In this document: piece by piece, positions 1 through 6,003 of the stretch
How positions within the stretch are numbered: the stretch's first letter is position 1
How the letters are laid out: every line of letters starts with the position of its first letter
Assembly (NCBI GenBank): GCA_021806765.1
Contig: JAJZQR010000134.1
Location: 1 to 13,707 of the forward strand
DNA from: Chloroflexota bacterium
Lineage (GTDB): Bacteria; Chloroflexota; UBA6077
Direction: 5' to 3'
DNA length: 13,707 nucleotides
The notes under the pieces: model-generated
The model's input: the letters and a program-made list of their open reading frames with translations, nothing else
The model's database searches: none
What the model was told of the DNA's origin: nothing
Translations under genes and position numbers: made by a program

Positions 1-625
1 CCAGGATGCCGGCCACCGCGCCGAGGATGGAGCTGTAGATGAAGGTGAAGGCTATCATGGTGGCCACACGGATGCCCAGGAGGCGGGCCATGTCCTTGTC
101 CTGGGCGGTGGCCTGCATCTTCTTGCCCAGGGAGGTCTTCTCGAAGAAGTAGTACTGGAAGACCAGGAGTACGGCCGTGACGGCGACGATCACGACGTAC
201 TGGGGATCGACGAAGACGCCGCCCAGGTGCAGGACGTCGGGCGGGGTCGGTCGCGCGAGCAGCTCCGGCTCGGCGCCGAAGACGATCTGGGCGCCATTCC
301 TGAGGAAGATGGAGACGCCGATGGTGCTGATCACCACCGGCAGGAAGCTTCGGTTTCGCAGTGGGTAGTAGGCGATCCGCTGGAAGATCAGCCCAAAGAC
401 GCCCATGAAGATCACGGTGAGCAGAAACATCAGGGGATAGGGCAGATGCAGCACATCGATCAGGGCCACGGCCACGAAGGCGGGGACCATCACGAACTCA
501 CCCTGGGCGAAGTTGACGACGCCGACGGCGTTGAAGATCAGGACGAAGCCCAGGGCGACCAATGCGTAGATGGAGCCCATGGCCAGCCCTGCAGTCAACA
601 TCTGCAGATTGGTGGAAAGATCCAT
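1..625 (-). CDS. livH: Branched-chain amino-acid-type ABC transporter permease LivH-like (3' end cut by window edge)
   Basis: Reading the minus strand from ATG 625 gives 208 uninterrupted codons to the left edge, so the C-terminal part is missing. The product is an inner-membrane permease subunit of the HAAT family, forming a channel with LivM and energised by LivG/LivF. Hydrophobic segments lie at about residues 10-32, 45-58, 63-82, 94-108, 141-160 and 187-208. Two LivH hallmarks are visible: the NFAQGEF segment (residues 38-44) after the first helix, and a cytoplasmic loop at about 168-185 containing ARLLGI, which matches the family's ATPase-contact loop. A GGAGG site (complement of 633-637) sits 7 nt before the ATG. 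It lies 109 bp downstream of the livJ-like stop, with a hairpin in the gap, and is presumably co-transcribed with it. Family assignment is firm; the transported substrate is unknown and could be an amino acid or another small carboxylate or amide. Confidence 0.93.
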   Translation of the reverse strand, partial: MDLSTNLQMLTAGLAMGSIYALVALGFVLIFNAVGVVNFAQGEFVMVPAFVAVALIDVLHLPYPLMFLLTVIFMGVFGLIFQRIAYYPLRNRSFLPVVISTIGVSIFLRNGAQIVFGAEPELLARPTPPDVLHLGGVFVDPQYVVIVAVTAVLLVFQYYFFEKTSLGKKMQATAQDKDMARLLGIRVATMIAFTFIYSSILGAVAGIL

Positions 626-645
626 TCAGGAGCCTCCATTGTACT

Positions 646-675
646 CCTGGCCCCGGCGTCTCCGCCGGGGCCAGG
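646..675. terminator. Perfect 13-bp inverted repeat between livJ- and livH-like genes (attenuator or mRNA-stabilising hairpin)
   Basis: Arms at 646-658 and 663-675 are perfectly complementary, with a 4-base loop (TCTC on the plus strand). There is no T-run on either side, so it is not a classical intrinsic terminator. It lies after the binding-protein gene and ends only 8 nt before the livH-like Shine-Dalgarno site. In ABC operons such hairpins commonly protect or attenuate mRNA so that binding protein exceeds permease; that role is inferred here. Its core at 653-668 (CCGGCGTCTCCGCCGG) recurs in the opposite orientation at 10084-10099 with one mismatch, so it may equally be a member of an interspersed palindromic repeat family. 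Confidence 0.75.
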
Positions 676-734
676 GACAGCCGCTTACCTAGACAACTGA
701 GATCCGGGTCTGTGACCCTGCGATCGAAGCGCTG

Positions 735-1988
735 CTACTTGGCCGCTACGTTCACGACCTTCAGCAGCTTGACGGGATCCTGGGAATTCCAGGCGCCCTT
801 CTGGATCTCGACGACGCTGACCTCGGAGAGACCATCGCCGTTGGGGGTGAAGGAGAAGGTCCCGAGGACCCCCTTGTAGCCCTTGGTGGCCAGGATGGCA
901 TCCTTGATCTTGGTCCTATCCTCGCCCGCCGTCTTGATGGCCTTGGCCAGGATATTCAGACCGTCGTAGGTCCAGGCTGAGGTGGGGTCGAAGGGCTCGT
1001 TGTACTCCTTCTGGTAGTCTGCCGCGTACTTCTTGCTCTCCGCGCTGGCGCCGGGGACGTAGTCCGCGATGGCCAGCAGGCCCTCGGCGTTCTCCTTGGA
1101 GAGGTTCAGGCAGTCCTTCATCTGGCTAGATGGGGACCCGATGTACTTGTAGGGGGAGCCCAGCTGGCGGTACTGCCGCTGGATGACGGCCGTGTCCTCG
1201 GGGTTGGTGGCGTAAACCACCATCACCTCAGCGCCAGCGTTCTTCAGGGAGAGCAGCTGAGCGGTGAAGTCCTTGTCCTTGGTGGTGTACTTCTCGTTCT
1301 TGACGACGGTGAGGCCGGCGGCCTTGGCGCCCTTCTCCACCAGGTCGGCGCCGCCGGTACCGAAGGCGTCGGAGTCGTGGAGGATCCCGACCTTGGTCAG
1401 CTTCATGTCGTCCTTGATGTACTGGACCATGGCCGCGGCGGCGATGGAGTCGTCGGGGCGGACCCGGAACAGCCACTGGTTCCCCGTCTTGGTCAGATCG
1501 GCGTTGGTGCCGCCGATGAAGGTGGGGACGCCGTAGCTCTTGATGGCGTCGGACATGGCCTGGATCTGGGTGCTCTTGACGGAGCCGATCAGGGCCAGCA
1601 CCTTGTCCTGCTCCACAGCCTTCTGGAGAGCCGCCAGTGCACCGGGGTTGGTGGACTGGTTGTCCTCCATGATCAGATTGATCTTCTTGCCGTTGATGCC
1701 CCCAGCCTCGTTGATCTGCTTAACCGCCAGCTTGATCGCCTTGATCTGTAGGGCGCCCTCTGCCGCTGAGGCGCCGGTGATGGGAGGCGTGAAGCCGATA
1801 TTGATCTCCCCTCCGGAAGCAGCAGGCTGGGCTGCGGGCTTAGAGGCCGGAGCGCTGGTCGAGGCAGCGGCGGGCTTGTCCGGGGCCTTGGTCGGAGCCG
1901 GGGTCGCGCCAGTGCTGCAAGCGGCTGCCGCCGCTACTACCAGCGACGATGCGAGAACCACCGAGACGATGCGCTTGAGGTTCGCCAT
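735..1988 (-). CDS. livJ: LivJ/LivK-like substrate-binding lipoprotein of an ABC transporter
   Basis: The product is the extracytoplasmic receptor of a HAAT-type transporter, 417 aa from ATG 1988. This start is preferred over an in-frame ATG at 2078 because it has a purine-rich AAGGAAAGG site just upstream and is directly followed by a signal peptide. That peptide has K5-R6, a hydrophobic run at 7-23 and a lipobox-like AAAC with Cys24 as the lipidation site. A low-complexity Thr/Pro/Ala/Lys linker (about 25-60) connects the anchor to a type-I periplasmic-binding fold beginning EINIGF near residue 61. Family features include PITGASAAEG, the INEAGGINGKKI segment and the late ...AWTYDGLNILAKAI segment. 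It heads the minus-strand operon, followed by the livH-like permease. A lipidated receptor suits a cell without a conventional periplasm. The ligand is unknown; divergence from a catabolic cluster hints at a hydroxy- or amino-carboxylate. Confidence 0.93.
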   Translation of the reverse strand: MANLKRIVSVVLASSLVVAAAAACSTGATPAPTKAPDKPAAASTSAPASKPAAQPAASGGEINIGFTPPITGASAAEGALQIKAIKLAVKQINEAGGINGKKINLIMEDNQSTNPGALAALQKAVEQDKVLALIGSVKSTQIQAMSDAIKSYGVPTFIGGTNADLTKTGNQWLFRVRPDDSIAAAAMVQYIKDDMKLTKVGILHDSDAFGTGGADLVEKGAKAAGLTVVKNEKYTTKDKDFTAQLLSLKNAGAEVMVVYATNPEDTAVIQRQYRQLGSPYKYIGSPSSQMKDCLNLSKENAEGLLAIADYVPGASAESKKYAADYQKEYNEPFDPTSAWTYDGLNILAKAIKTAGEDRTKIKDAILATKGYKGVLGTFSFTPNGDGLSEVSVVEIQKGAWNSQDPVKLLKVVNVAAK

Positions 1989-2101
1989 GGCTTTTCCTTT
2001 CCTTGCCAGTGTGCTGGGATTGGGATAACGGGTGCCTGAGGCTGGAGGCCCGGGCGGCGGCTGTGCAATCCCGGACATCGTGGGGCTACCCGTGGGCGAC
2101 T

Positions 2102-2129
2102 AGGATACACTGTTCTGCGGCCATGTCAA
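2102..2129 (-). promoter_or_regulatory. Probable sigma-70 promoter for the livJ-like gene
   Basis: On the minus strand a perfect -35 box TTGACA (complement of 2124-2129) is followed after 16 bp by TATCCT (complement of 2102-2107, four of six consensus bases). Transcription would start near 2095, giving a leader of about 107 nt before ATG 1988. The repeated operator-like element at 2135-2152 sits only 5 bp upstream of the -35 box, well placed to affect polymerase access. I see no obvious riboswitch or leader peptide in the leader. Confidence 0.6.
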
Positions 2130-2134
2130 GGGAA

Positions 2135-2152
2135 GGTATGATGGTATTACCA
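2135..2152. promoter_or_regulatory. Operator-like element, copy 1 (candidate GntR/FCD repressor site)
   Basis: The 18-mer GGTATGATGGTATTACCA matches the element at 3528-3545 at 16 of 18 positions. Its right-hand 11 bases, TGGTATTACCA, are an inverted repeat of the form TGGTnnnACCA, the pattern established for FadR-subfamily GntR regulators. It lies between the livJ-like promoter and the SDR promoter, so one bound dimer could act on both divergent units. The natural candidate ligand is the FCD-type regulator encoded at 6004-6732. The shared sequence is observed directly; the protein-site pairing is inference. Confidence 0.6.
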
Positions 2153-2163
2153 GTCGATCCACA

Positions 2164-2180
2164 TATGGCTTCGTATGGCT
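2164..2180 (+). promoter_or_regulatory. Two TATGGCT direct repeats spaced one helical turn, upstream of the SDR promoter
   Basis: TATGGCT occurs at 2164-2170 and again at 2174-2180, start to start 10 bp, ending 3 bp before the proposed -35 box at 2184. Tandem half-sites in helical phase next to a weak -35 are the usual layout for an activator. No matching activator gene is present in the window, so the meaning is uncertain. Confidence 0.3.
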
Positions 2181-2183
2181 GCC

Positions 2184-2212
2184 TTTATCTCCTCCTGGCG
2201 ATCTGGCATAAT
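2184..2212 (+). promoter_or_regulatory. Probable promoter of the SDR-VOC genes with extended -10
   Basis: TTTATC (2184-2189) and CATAAT (2207-2212) are separated by 17 bp. The -10 hexamer is preceded by TGG, giving an extended -10 (TGnCATAAT), which compensates for the poor -35. The transcript would start near 2219, with a leader of about 35 nt and a GAGGTGGGAGA ribosome site just before ATG 2254. Confidence 0.5.
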
Positions 2213-2253
2213 CGCAGTTCAGTGCCGAGGCTATCCCTGGGAGAGGTGGGAGA

Positions 2254-3030
2254 ATGTCGCTGGAACACAAGGTAGCGTTGATCACGGGCGCCGGCCAGGG
2301 CATCGGCAGGGCGGTGGCCCTTCGCCTGGCTCGGGATGGAGCCGACCTGGTGGTGGCGGACCTCAACCGAGAAACCGCCCAGGCCGTGGCTCGGGAGGCG
2401 AGGGGGCTGGGCCGGGAGGCGCTGGAGGCGCAGGTGGACGTCCGCAGTCTCGCGCAGCTCCGGGCCCTGGTGGAGGCGGCGGTCGGGAGGTTCGGCCGGT
2501 TGGACATCCTGGTGCCCTGCGCGGGGATAGCCCAGATCAAGGACATCCTGGAGATTACCGAGGAGGAGTGGGATCGTGTCCTGGGGGTGAACGCCAGAGG
2601 CCTCTTCTTCACCAACCAGCTGGTGGCCCGGCAGATGGTGCAGCAGGGGAGCGGGGCCATCGTCAACATCGCCTCCATCTCGGGGCGGGGACCCCGGCCG
2701 AACCAGGCCCACTACGCGGCCAGCAAGGCGGCCGTCATCTCCATTACCCGGTCCATGGCTGCACGTCTGGCGCCCCACGGCATCACCGTCAACGCGGTTT
2801 GCCCCGGCATCGTCGACACCCCCATGTGGCAGCAGTTGGACCGGCAGATGACCGAGGAGTACGGCCTCGCCCCGGGGGAGTACACCCGGCAGAGGTTGGC
2901 CCAGGTGCCTCTTGGACGGCTGGAGAGCCCTGAGGACGTAGCCAAAGCCGTGGCCTTCCTGGTTTCCCCGGAGGCCAGCTACGTCACCGGCCAGGCGCTG
3001 AACGTCGATGGTGGTTTCTACATGAACTGA
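2254..3030 (+). CDS. SDR-family oxidoreductase, resembling acetoin reductase/2,3-butanediol dehydrogenase
   Basis: This 258-aa classical short-chain dehydrogenase should oxidise a secondary alcohol to a ketone with NAD(H). The Rossmann motif TGAGQGIG is at residues 11-18, and an acidic Asp36 after strand beta-2 favours NAD over NADP. The catalytic set is Asn113, Ser141, Tyr154 and Lys158 (YAASK). The C-terminal half, including CPGIVDTPMW (183-192), LDRQM and the ending TGQALNVDGGFYMN, resembles meso-2,3-butanediol dehydrogenase/acetoin reductase proteins as I remember them. Sorbitol- and galactitol-type SDRs are close alternatives. An oddity is PCAG (88-91) in place of the usual NNAG. The start is supported by a GAGGTGGGAGA ribosome site. 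It is the first gene of the plus-strand cluster, 17 bp ahead of the VOC gene. Family certain, substrate moderate to low certainty. Confidence 0.93.
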   Translation: MSLEHKVALITGAGQGIGRAVALRLARDGADLVVADLNRETAQAVAREARGLGREALEAQVDVRSLAQLRALVEAAVGRFGRLDILVPCAGIAQIKDILEITEEEWDRVLGVNARGLFFTNQLVARQMVQQGSGAIVNIASISGRGPRPNQAHYAASKAAVISITRSMAARLAPHGITVNAVCPGIVDTPMWQQLDRQMTEEYGLAPGEYTRQRLAQVPLGRLESPEDVAKAVAFLVSPEASYVTGQALNVDGGFYMN

Positions 3031-3047
3031 GGGAGGAGCGGGACACG

Positions 3048-3494
3048 ATGCTGAGCACTGCCCACGTGAGCTTCACGGTGAAGGATCTGGAGCGGTCCCT
3101 GGGGTTCTATCGGGACACCCTTGGCATGGAACTGGTGGGTACCATGGAGAGGAAAGGCGACGACATCTCTCGCATCGTCGCCTTCGAGGATGCCTATCTC
3201 AAGATCGCCTTCGTGGAGTTGCCGCGGGCTGGAGGGATGCAGCTGGAACTGATCCAGTACGTTTCCCCCCAGGGCCAGCCGATCGATCGCCGCACCTGCA
3301 ACCCCGGCAGCGCCCACATTTGCTTCAGGGTAGAGGATATCCACGAGGTCTACGGGACCCTGAAGGCCCGCGGGGTAGCCTTCAAGTCGGAGCCGGTGGA
3401 GATCCTGGCCGGCATCAACAGGGGCGGCTACGCCGTATACTTCCTGGACCCGGATGGCAACACCCTGGAGTTGGTCCAGCGCCCCAGGGGCTGA
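3048..3494 (+). CDS. VOC-family (glyoxalase/epimerase-fold) metalloprotein
   Basis: A 148-aa protein made of two beta-alpha-beta-beta-beta modules, the normal size for a single vicinal-oxygen-chelate protein. The four expected metal ligands are visible at the correct places: His6 (AHVSFTV), Glu67 (MQLELI), His90 (AHICFRV) and Glu141 (DGNTLELVQ). The ending YFLDPDGNTLELVQRP is a strong family signature. VOC enzymes of this size include glyoxalase I, methylmalonyl-CoA epimerase and small dioxygenase or isomerase relatives; I cannot choose between them. It begins 17 bp after the SDR stop with a GGAGG site and is surely co-transcribed. In this setting it could epimerise or detoxify an alpha-hydroxy/oxo intermediate, which is inference. 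The next gene is separated by 91 bp holding a new promoter. Confidence 0.9.
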   Translation: MLSTAHVSFTVKDLERSLGFYRDTLGMELVGTMERKGDDISRIVAFEDAYLKIAFVELPRAGGMQLELIQYVSPQGQPIDRRTCNPGSAHICFRVEDIHEVYGTLKARGVAFKSEPVEILAGINRGGYAVYFLDPDGNTLELVQRPRG

Positions 3495-3504
3495 AAGGGG
3501 GCCG

Positions 3505-3535
3505 TTGACCGGGGGTTGCCGTATTGTGGTATGAT
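3505..3535 (+). promoter_or_regulatory. Promoter before the LarA-like gene, overlapped by the operator-like element
   Basis: TTGACC (3505-3510, five of six consensus bases) and TATGAT (3530-3535, five of six) form a sigma-70-type pair with a 19-bp spacer, longer than the ideal 17. The -10 box lies inside the operator-like 18-mer at 3528-3545, a classic arrangement for repression. It would give a second transcript covering the LarA-like gene, the zinc dehydrogenase, the regulator and probably E1/E2. Confidence 0.55.
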
Positions 3536-3545
3536 GATACTACCA
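3528..3545. promoter_or_regulatory. Operator-like element, copy 2 (candidate GntR/FCD repressor site)
   Basis: GGTATGATGATACTACCA differs from copy 1 (2135-2152) at two of 18 bases. With the preceding T it also has outer arms TGGTA...TACCA. It overlaps the -10 hexamer of the promoter in front of the LarA-like gene. It is a less perfect FadR-type palindrome than copy 1 (TGATACTACCA for TGGTnnnACCA), so affinity may differ. The position suggests direct repression, and possibly autoregulation because the GntR gene lies downstream in the same apparent operon. Confidence 0.6.
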
Positions 3546-3585
3546 AAGGCCAGTTAGTTGTTCCGGCCGGTGGAGGGTTGCTGTT

Positions 3586-4941
3586 ATGTCTTCCTCGGGT
3601 TCCCTATCCAACCAGCGTCCCTTGGACTACGGCCTGTGGCACGATGCCACTGCCTCCTTTCAGTGGGAGACCCCTCTCCCCAGCTTTCGTCGAGTCCACC
3701 AGCAGTTCCCCAGACCCCTGGTGTCCGATATCCCCGCCGCCGTTGCCCAGGCTATGGATTCCCAGGAGGGAGCGGCCAGGTTGGGAGGTGGCAAGCGGGT
3801 CGTCATCACCGCCGGCAGCCGCGGCATCGCCAGCATCCCTGAGGTGCTGGCCGCCGTTGTCCGCCAGGTTCGCCGCTATGGAGGGTCCCCCTTCCTCGTT
3901 CCGGCCATGGGCAGCCACGGGCGAGCCACCGCCGAGGGGCAGCGGGAGTTGCTGGCGGATTTGGGCATCACCGAGGAGACGGTGGGAGCCCCCATCGAGG
4001 CCACCATGGAGGTGGTCCAGCTGGGCGAGCTTCCCAACGGTATGCCCGTCTACATGGATCGCATAGCTGCCGCGGCCGACGCCATCGTGGTGGTGAACCG
4101 GGTCAAGCCCCACACCGACTTCCGGGGAACCTGGGAGAGCGGCCTCAGCAAGATGATCGGGATCGGCCTGGGCAAGCGGAAGCTGGCCGACACCGTGCAC
4201 CGCTACGGTCCCGACGGCCTTCGAGATCTGCTGCCCCAGGTGGCTCGCTTCGTGGTGGAGAGGAAGCCGATCGCCATGGGGATCGCGGTCATCGAGAACG
4301 CCTACGACGAGGTTGCCCGCATCGTCGGCGTGCCCCCCTCCGGCATCGCCGGTTCCGAGGAGGCAGCCCTGCTCGTCGAGGCCCGGGAGTTGATGGCCAG
4401 TCTCCCCTTCGAAGAGATAGACGTGCTGATCATCGAGGAGATGGGGAAGAACGTCACCGGTTCTGGGATGGACCCCAACATCCTCGGGCGGATGAAGGTG
4501 TACGGGACTTCCGACCTCCCCCGGCCTCGGATACGGGTAGTGACGGTCCACGACATCACCAAGGAGAGCCACGGTAACGCCACCGGCATCGGCCTGGCCG
4601 ACGTGACTACCCGCCACCTGGTGGACAAGGTGGACTTCGAGGCTACCTACATCAACGGGCTAACGTCCGGGCTGGGGGCCATCCAGCGGATATGCCTGCC
4701 GGTGGTGGCGCCCGACGACCGCGCGGCCGTCTTGACGGCGCTGCGGGTTTGCGGCCGCCACGACCTCCAGAACGCCCGGGTGGTGCGGATCAAGAACACC
4801 CTGAAGCTGGAGGAGATCGACGTCTCCGAAAGCCTCTGGTCGGATGTGCAGGCTATGGAGCGGCTGTCTCCGGTGGGCGAGCCTTTCCACTTGGGCTTCA
4901 ATCCGGAGGGGCGGATGGTCCCCTTCGAGGAGACGATCTAA
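3586..4941 (+). CDS. LarA-like protein (DUF2088, nickel-dependent alpha-hydroxyacid racemase superfamily)
   Basis: This 451-aa soluble protein matches the lactate-racemase domain superfamily. Recognisable blocks are MGSHGRATAEGQ (from residue 108), VNRVKPHTDF (170-179), ESGLSKMIGIGLGK (184-197) and DTVHRYG (202-208). His111, His176, Lys189 and His205 have order and spacing close to the LarA residues His108, His174, Lys184 and His200, which bind the nickel-pincer cofactor and catalyse hydride transfer; this mapping is mine, by spacing, not an alignment. Superfamily members racemise lactate, malate or other 2-hydroxyacids, or epimerise sugar acids. The start has GGAGG 9 nt upstream and its own promoter with overlapping operator. 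The zinc dehydrogenase follows after 16 bp. Cofactor-making larB, larC and larE are not in the window. The substrate is likely a hydroxy-carboxylate; exact identity unknown. Confidence 0.85.
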   Translation: MSSSGSLSNQRPLDYGLWHDATASFQWETPLPSFRRVHQQFPRPLVSDIPAAVAQAMDSQEGAARLGGGKRVVITAGSRGIASIPEVLAAVVRQVRRYGGSPFLVPAMGSHGRATAEGQRELLADLGITEETVGAPIEATMEVVQLGELPNGMPVYMDRIAAAADAIVVVNRVKPHTDFRGTWESGLSKMIGIGLGKRKLADTVHRYGPDGLRDLLPQVARFVVERKPIAMGIAVIENAYDEVARIVGVPPSGIAGSEEAALLVEARELMASLPFEEIDVLIIEEMGKNVTGSGMDPNILGRMKVYGTSDLPRPRIRVVTVHDITKESHGNATGIGLADVTTRHLVDKVDFEATYINGLTSGLGAIQRICLPVVAPDDRAAVLTALRVCGRHDLQNARVVRIKNTLKLEEIDVSESLWSDVQAMERLSPVGEPFHLGFNPEGRMVPFEETI

Positions 4942-4957
4942 GAGGGCTAACAGGAAG

Positions 4958-5989
4958 ATGAAAGCACTCGTCAAGTATGCTCCCGGTCCCGGTTCCCTGC
5001 AGGTGATGGAGATGCCGGAGCCGTCCCTTCGGCCCGGCCACGTCATCATCGAGGTGGAGGCGGCCGGCGTGTGCGGTACCGACCTCCACATCCAGTCGGC
5101 AGAGTATCCCTTCGACCCTCCGGTGATCCTGGGTCACGAGTTCAGCGGCGTGGTGGTGGAGGCCGCTCCCGACGTCACCCTGGCCCACGTGGGCCAGAAG
5201 GTGACCAGCCTGCCCTACTTCAGCACCTGCGGGAGGTGTGACTTCTGCCGGTCGGGGGAGTACAACCTCTGCACCGAGCGAAAGTCCGCGGGCAGCGGCA
5301 CCCACGGCGCCTTCGCCCGCTACGTGCTGATGCCCGAGCGGAGCGTCCGTCCCCTGCCCGAGAACGTCGACTTCATCGCCGGGGCGGTCTCAGAGCCGCT
5401 GGCCTGCTGCGTTCACGCGCTGCTGGAAAAGGCCACCCTTCGACCCACGGAGGTAGTGGTGGTGCTGGGGCCCGGCAGCATCGGTCTGCTGGCATCCCAG
5501 GTGGCCCTGGCCGCCGGGGCCACGGTGCTGCTGGCCGGCACAGGAGTCGATGAAGGCCGGCTGGCGCTGGCCAGGGAACTGGGCGTTCAACACACCGTCA
5601 ACGTGGAAGCTCAGTCGGCCGCCGATCTGGTGCGGGATCTCACCGGGGGACGGGGGGCCGACGTGGTGGTGGAGTGCTCGGGTGCCGCCCCGGCGGTGCG
5701 GCTGGGCTACGAGCTGATCCGAAAGAAGGGTCAGTACGTCCAAGTGGGCCTCTTTGGCCACAGGATCGAGATGGATCCCGACCTGTTGGTGATCAAGGAG
5801 GTGCAGGGACTCAACTCCTTCGCCTCGACCCCCAGCGCCTGGGACTACACCCTCCGGTTGCTGCGGGATGGGAGGGTGAAGACCAGACCCCTGGTCACCG
5901 ACACCCTGCCGCTGGACCGATGGGAAGAGGGTTTTGCCCGGTTCCGCAACAAACAGGCTATCAAGGTCGTGCTGCTGCCTAAATCCTGA
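4958..5989 (+). CDS. Zinc-dependent medium-chain alcohol/polyol dehydrogenase
   Basis: A 343-aa MDR-family enzyme of the threonine dehydrogenase/sorbitol dehydrogenase/2,3-butanediol dehydrogenase type. Catalytic zinc ligands are Cys39 (VCGTD), His60-Glu61 (GHEFSG) and Glu146 (SEPLAC). The structural zinc is held by Cys91, Cys94, Cys97 and Cys105. The Rossmann motif GPGSIG is at 171-176; Asp198 lies shortly after the second beta strand and is compatible with NAD use. ATG 4958 is chosen because the canonical N-terminus MKALVKYAPG starts there with AGGA just upstream; the frame stays open further 5' only through the preceding gene. It is 16 bp after the LarA-like stop and 14 bp before the regulator gene, so it is operonic. 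Together with the SDR it gives the cluster two different alcohol-oxidising enzymes, suggesting a diol, two stereoisomers or two consecutive oxidations. Substrate not determinable. Confidence 0.93.
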   Translation: MKALVKYAPGPGSLQVMEMPEPSLRPGHVIIEVEAAGVCGTDLHIQSAEYPFDPPVILGHEFSGVVVEAAPDVTLAHVGQKVTSLPYFSTCGRCDFCRSGEYNLCTERKSAGSGTHGAFARYVLMPERSVRPLPENVDFIAGAVSEPLACCVHALLEKATLRPTEVVVVLGPGSIGLLASQVALAAGATVLLAGTGVDEGRLALARELGVQHTVNVEAQSAADLVRDLTGGRGADVVVECSGAAPAVRLGYELIRKKGQYVQVGLFGHRIEMDPDLLVIKEVQGLNSFASTPSAWDYTLRLLRDGRVKTRPLVTDTLPLDRWEEGFARFRNKQAIKVVLLPKS

Positions 5990-6003
5990 GGAGGTCGGAG
6001 ACT

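Noticed and set aside
1989..2078. N-terminal extension of the livJ-like protein from ATG 2078
   Set aside because: It would place 30 Pro/Gly-rich residues before a well-formed lipoprotein signal peptide, and ATG 1988 has the ribosome site.
1989..2095. Riboswitch in the livJ-like leader
   Set aside because: The leader is about 107 nt, but I see only one short stem and none of the conserved cores of known riboswitch classes.
3604..4617. Long minus-strand open frame opposite the LarA-like gene
   Set aside because: His/Gly/Asp-rich shadow of a GC-rich gene, with no family motif; the plus strand encodes a recognisable LarA-like protein.
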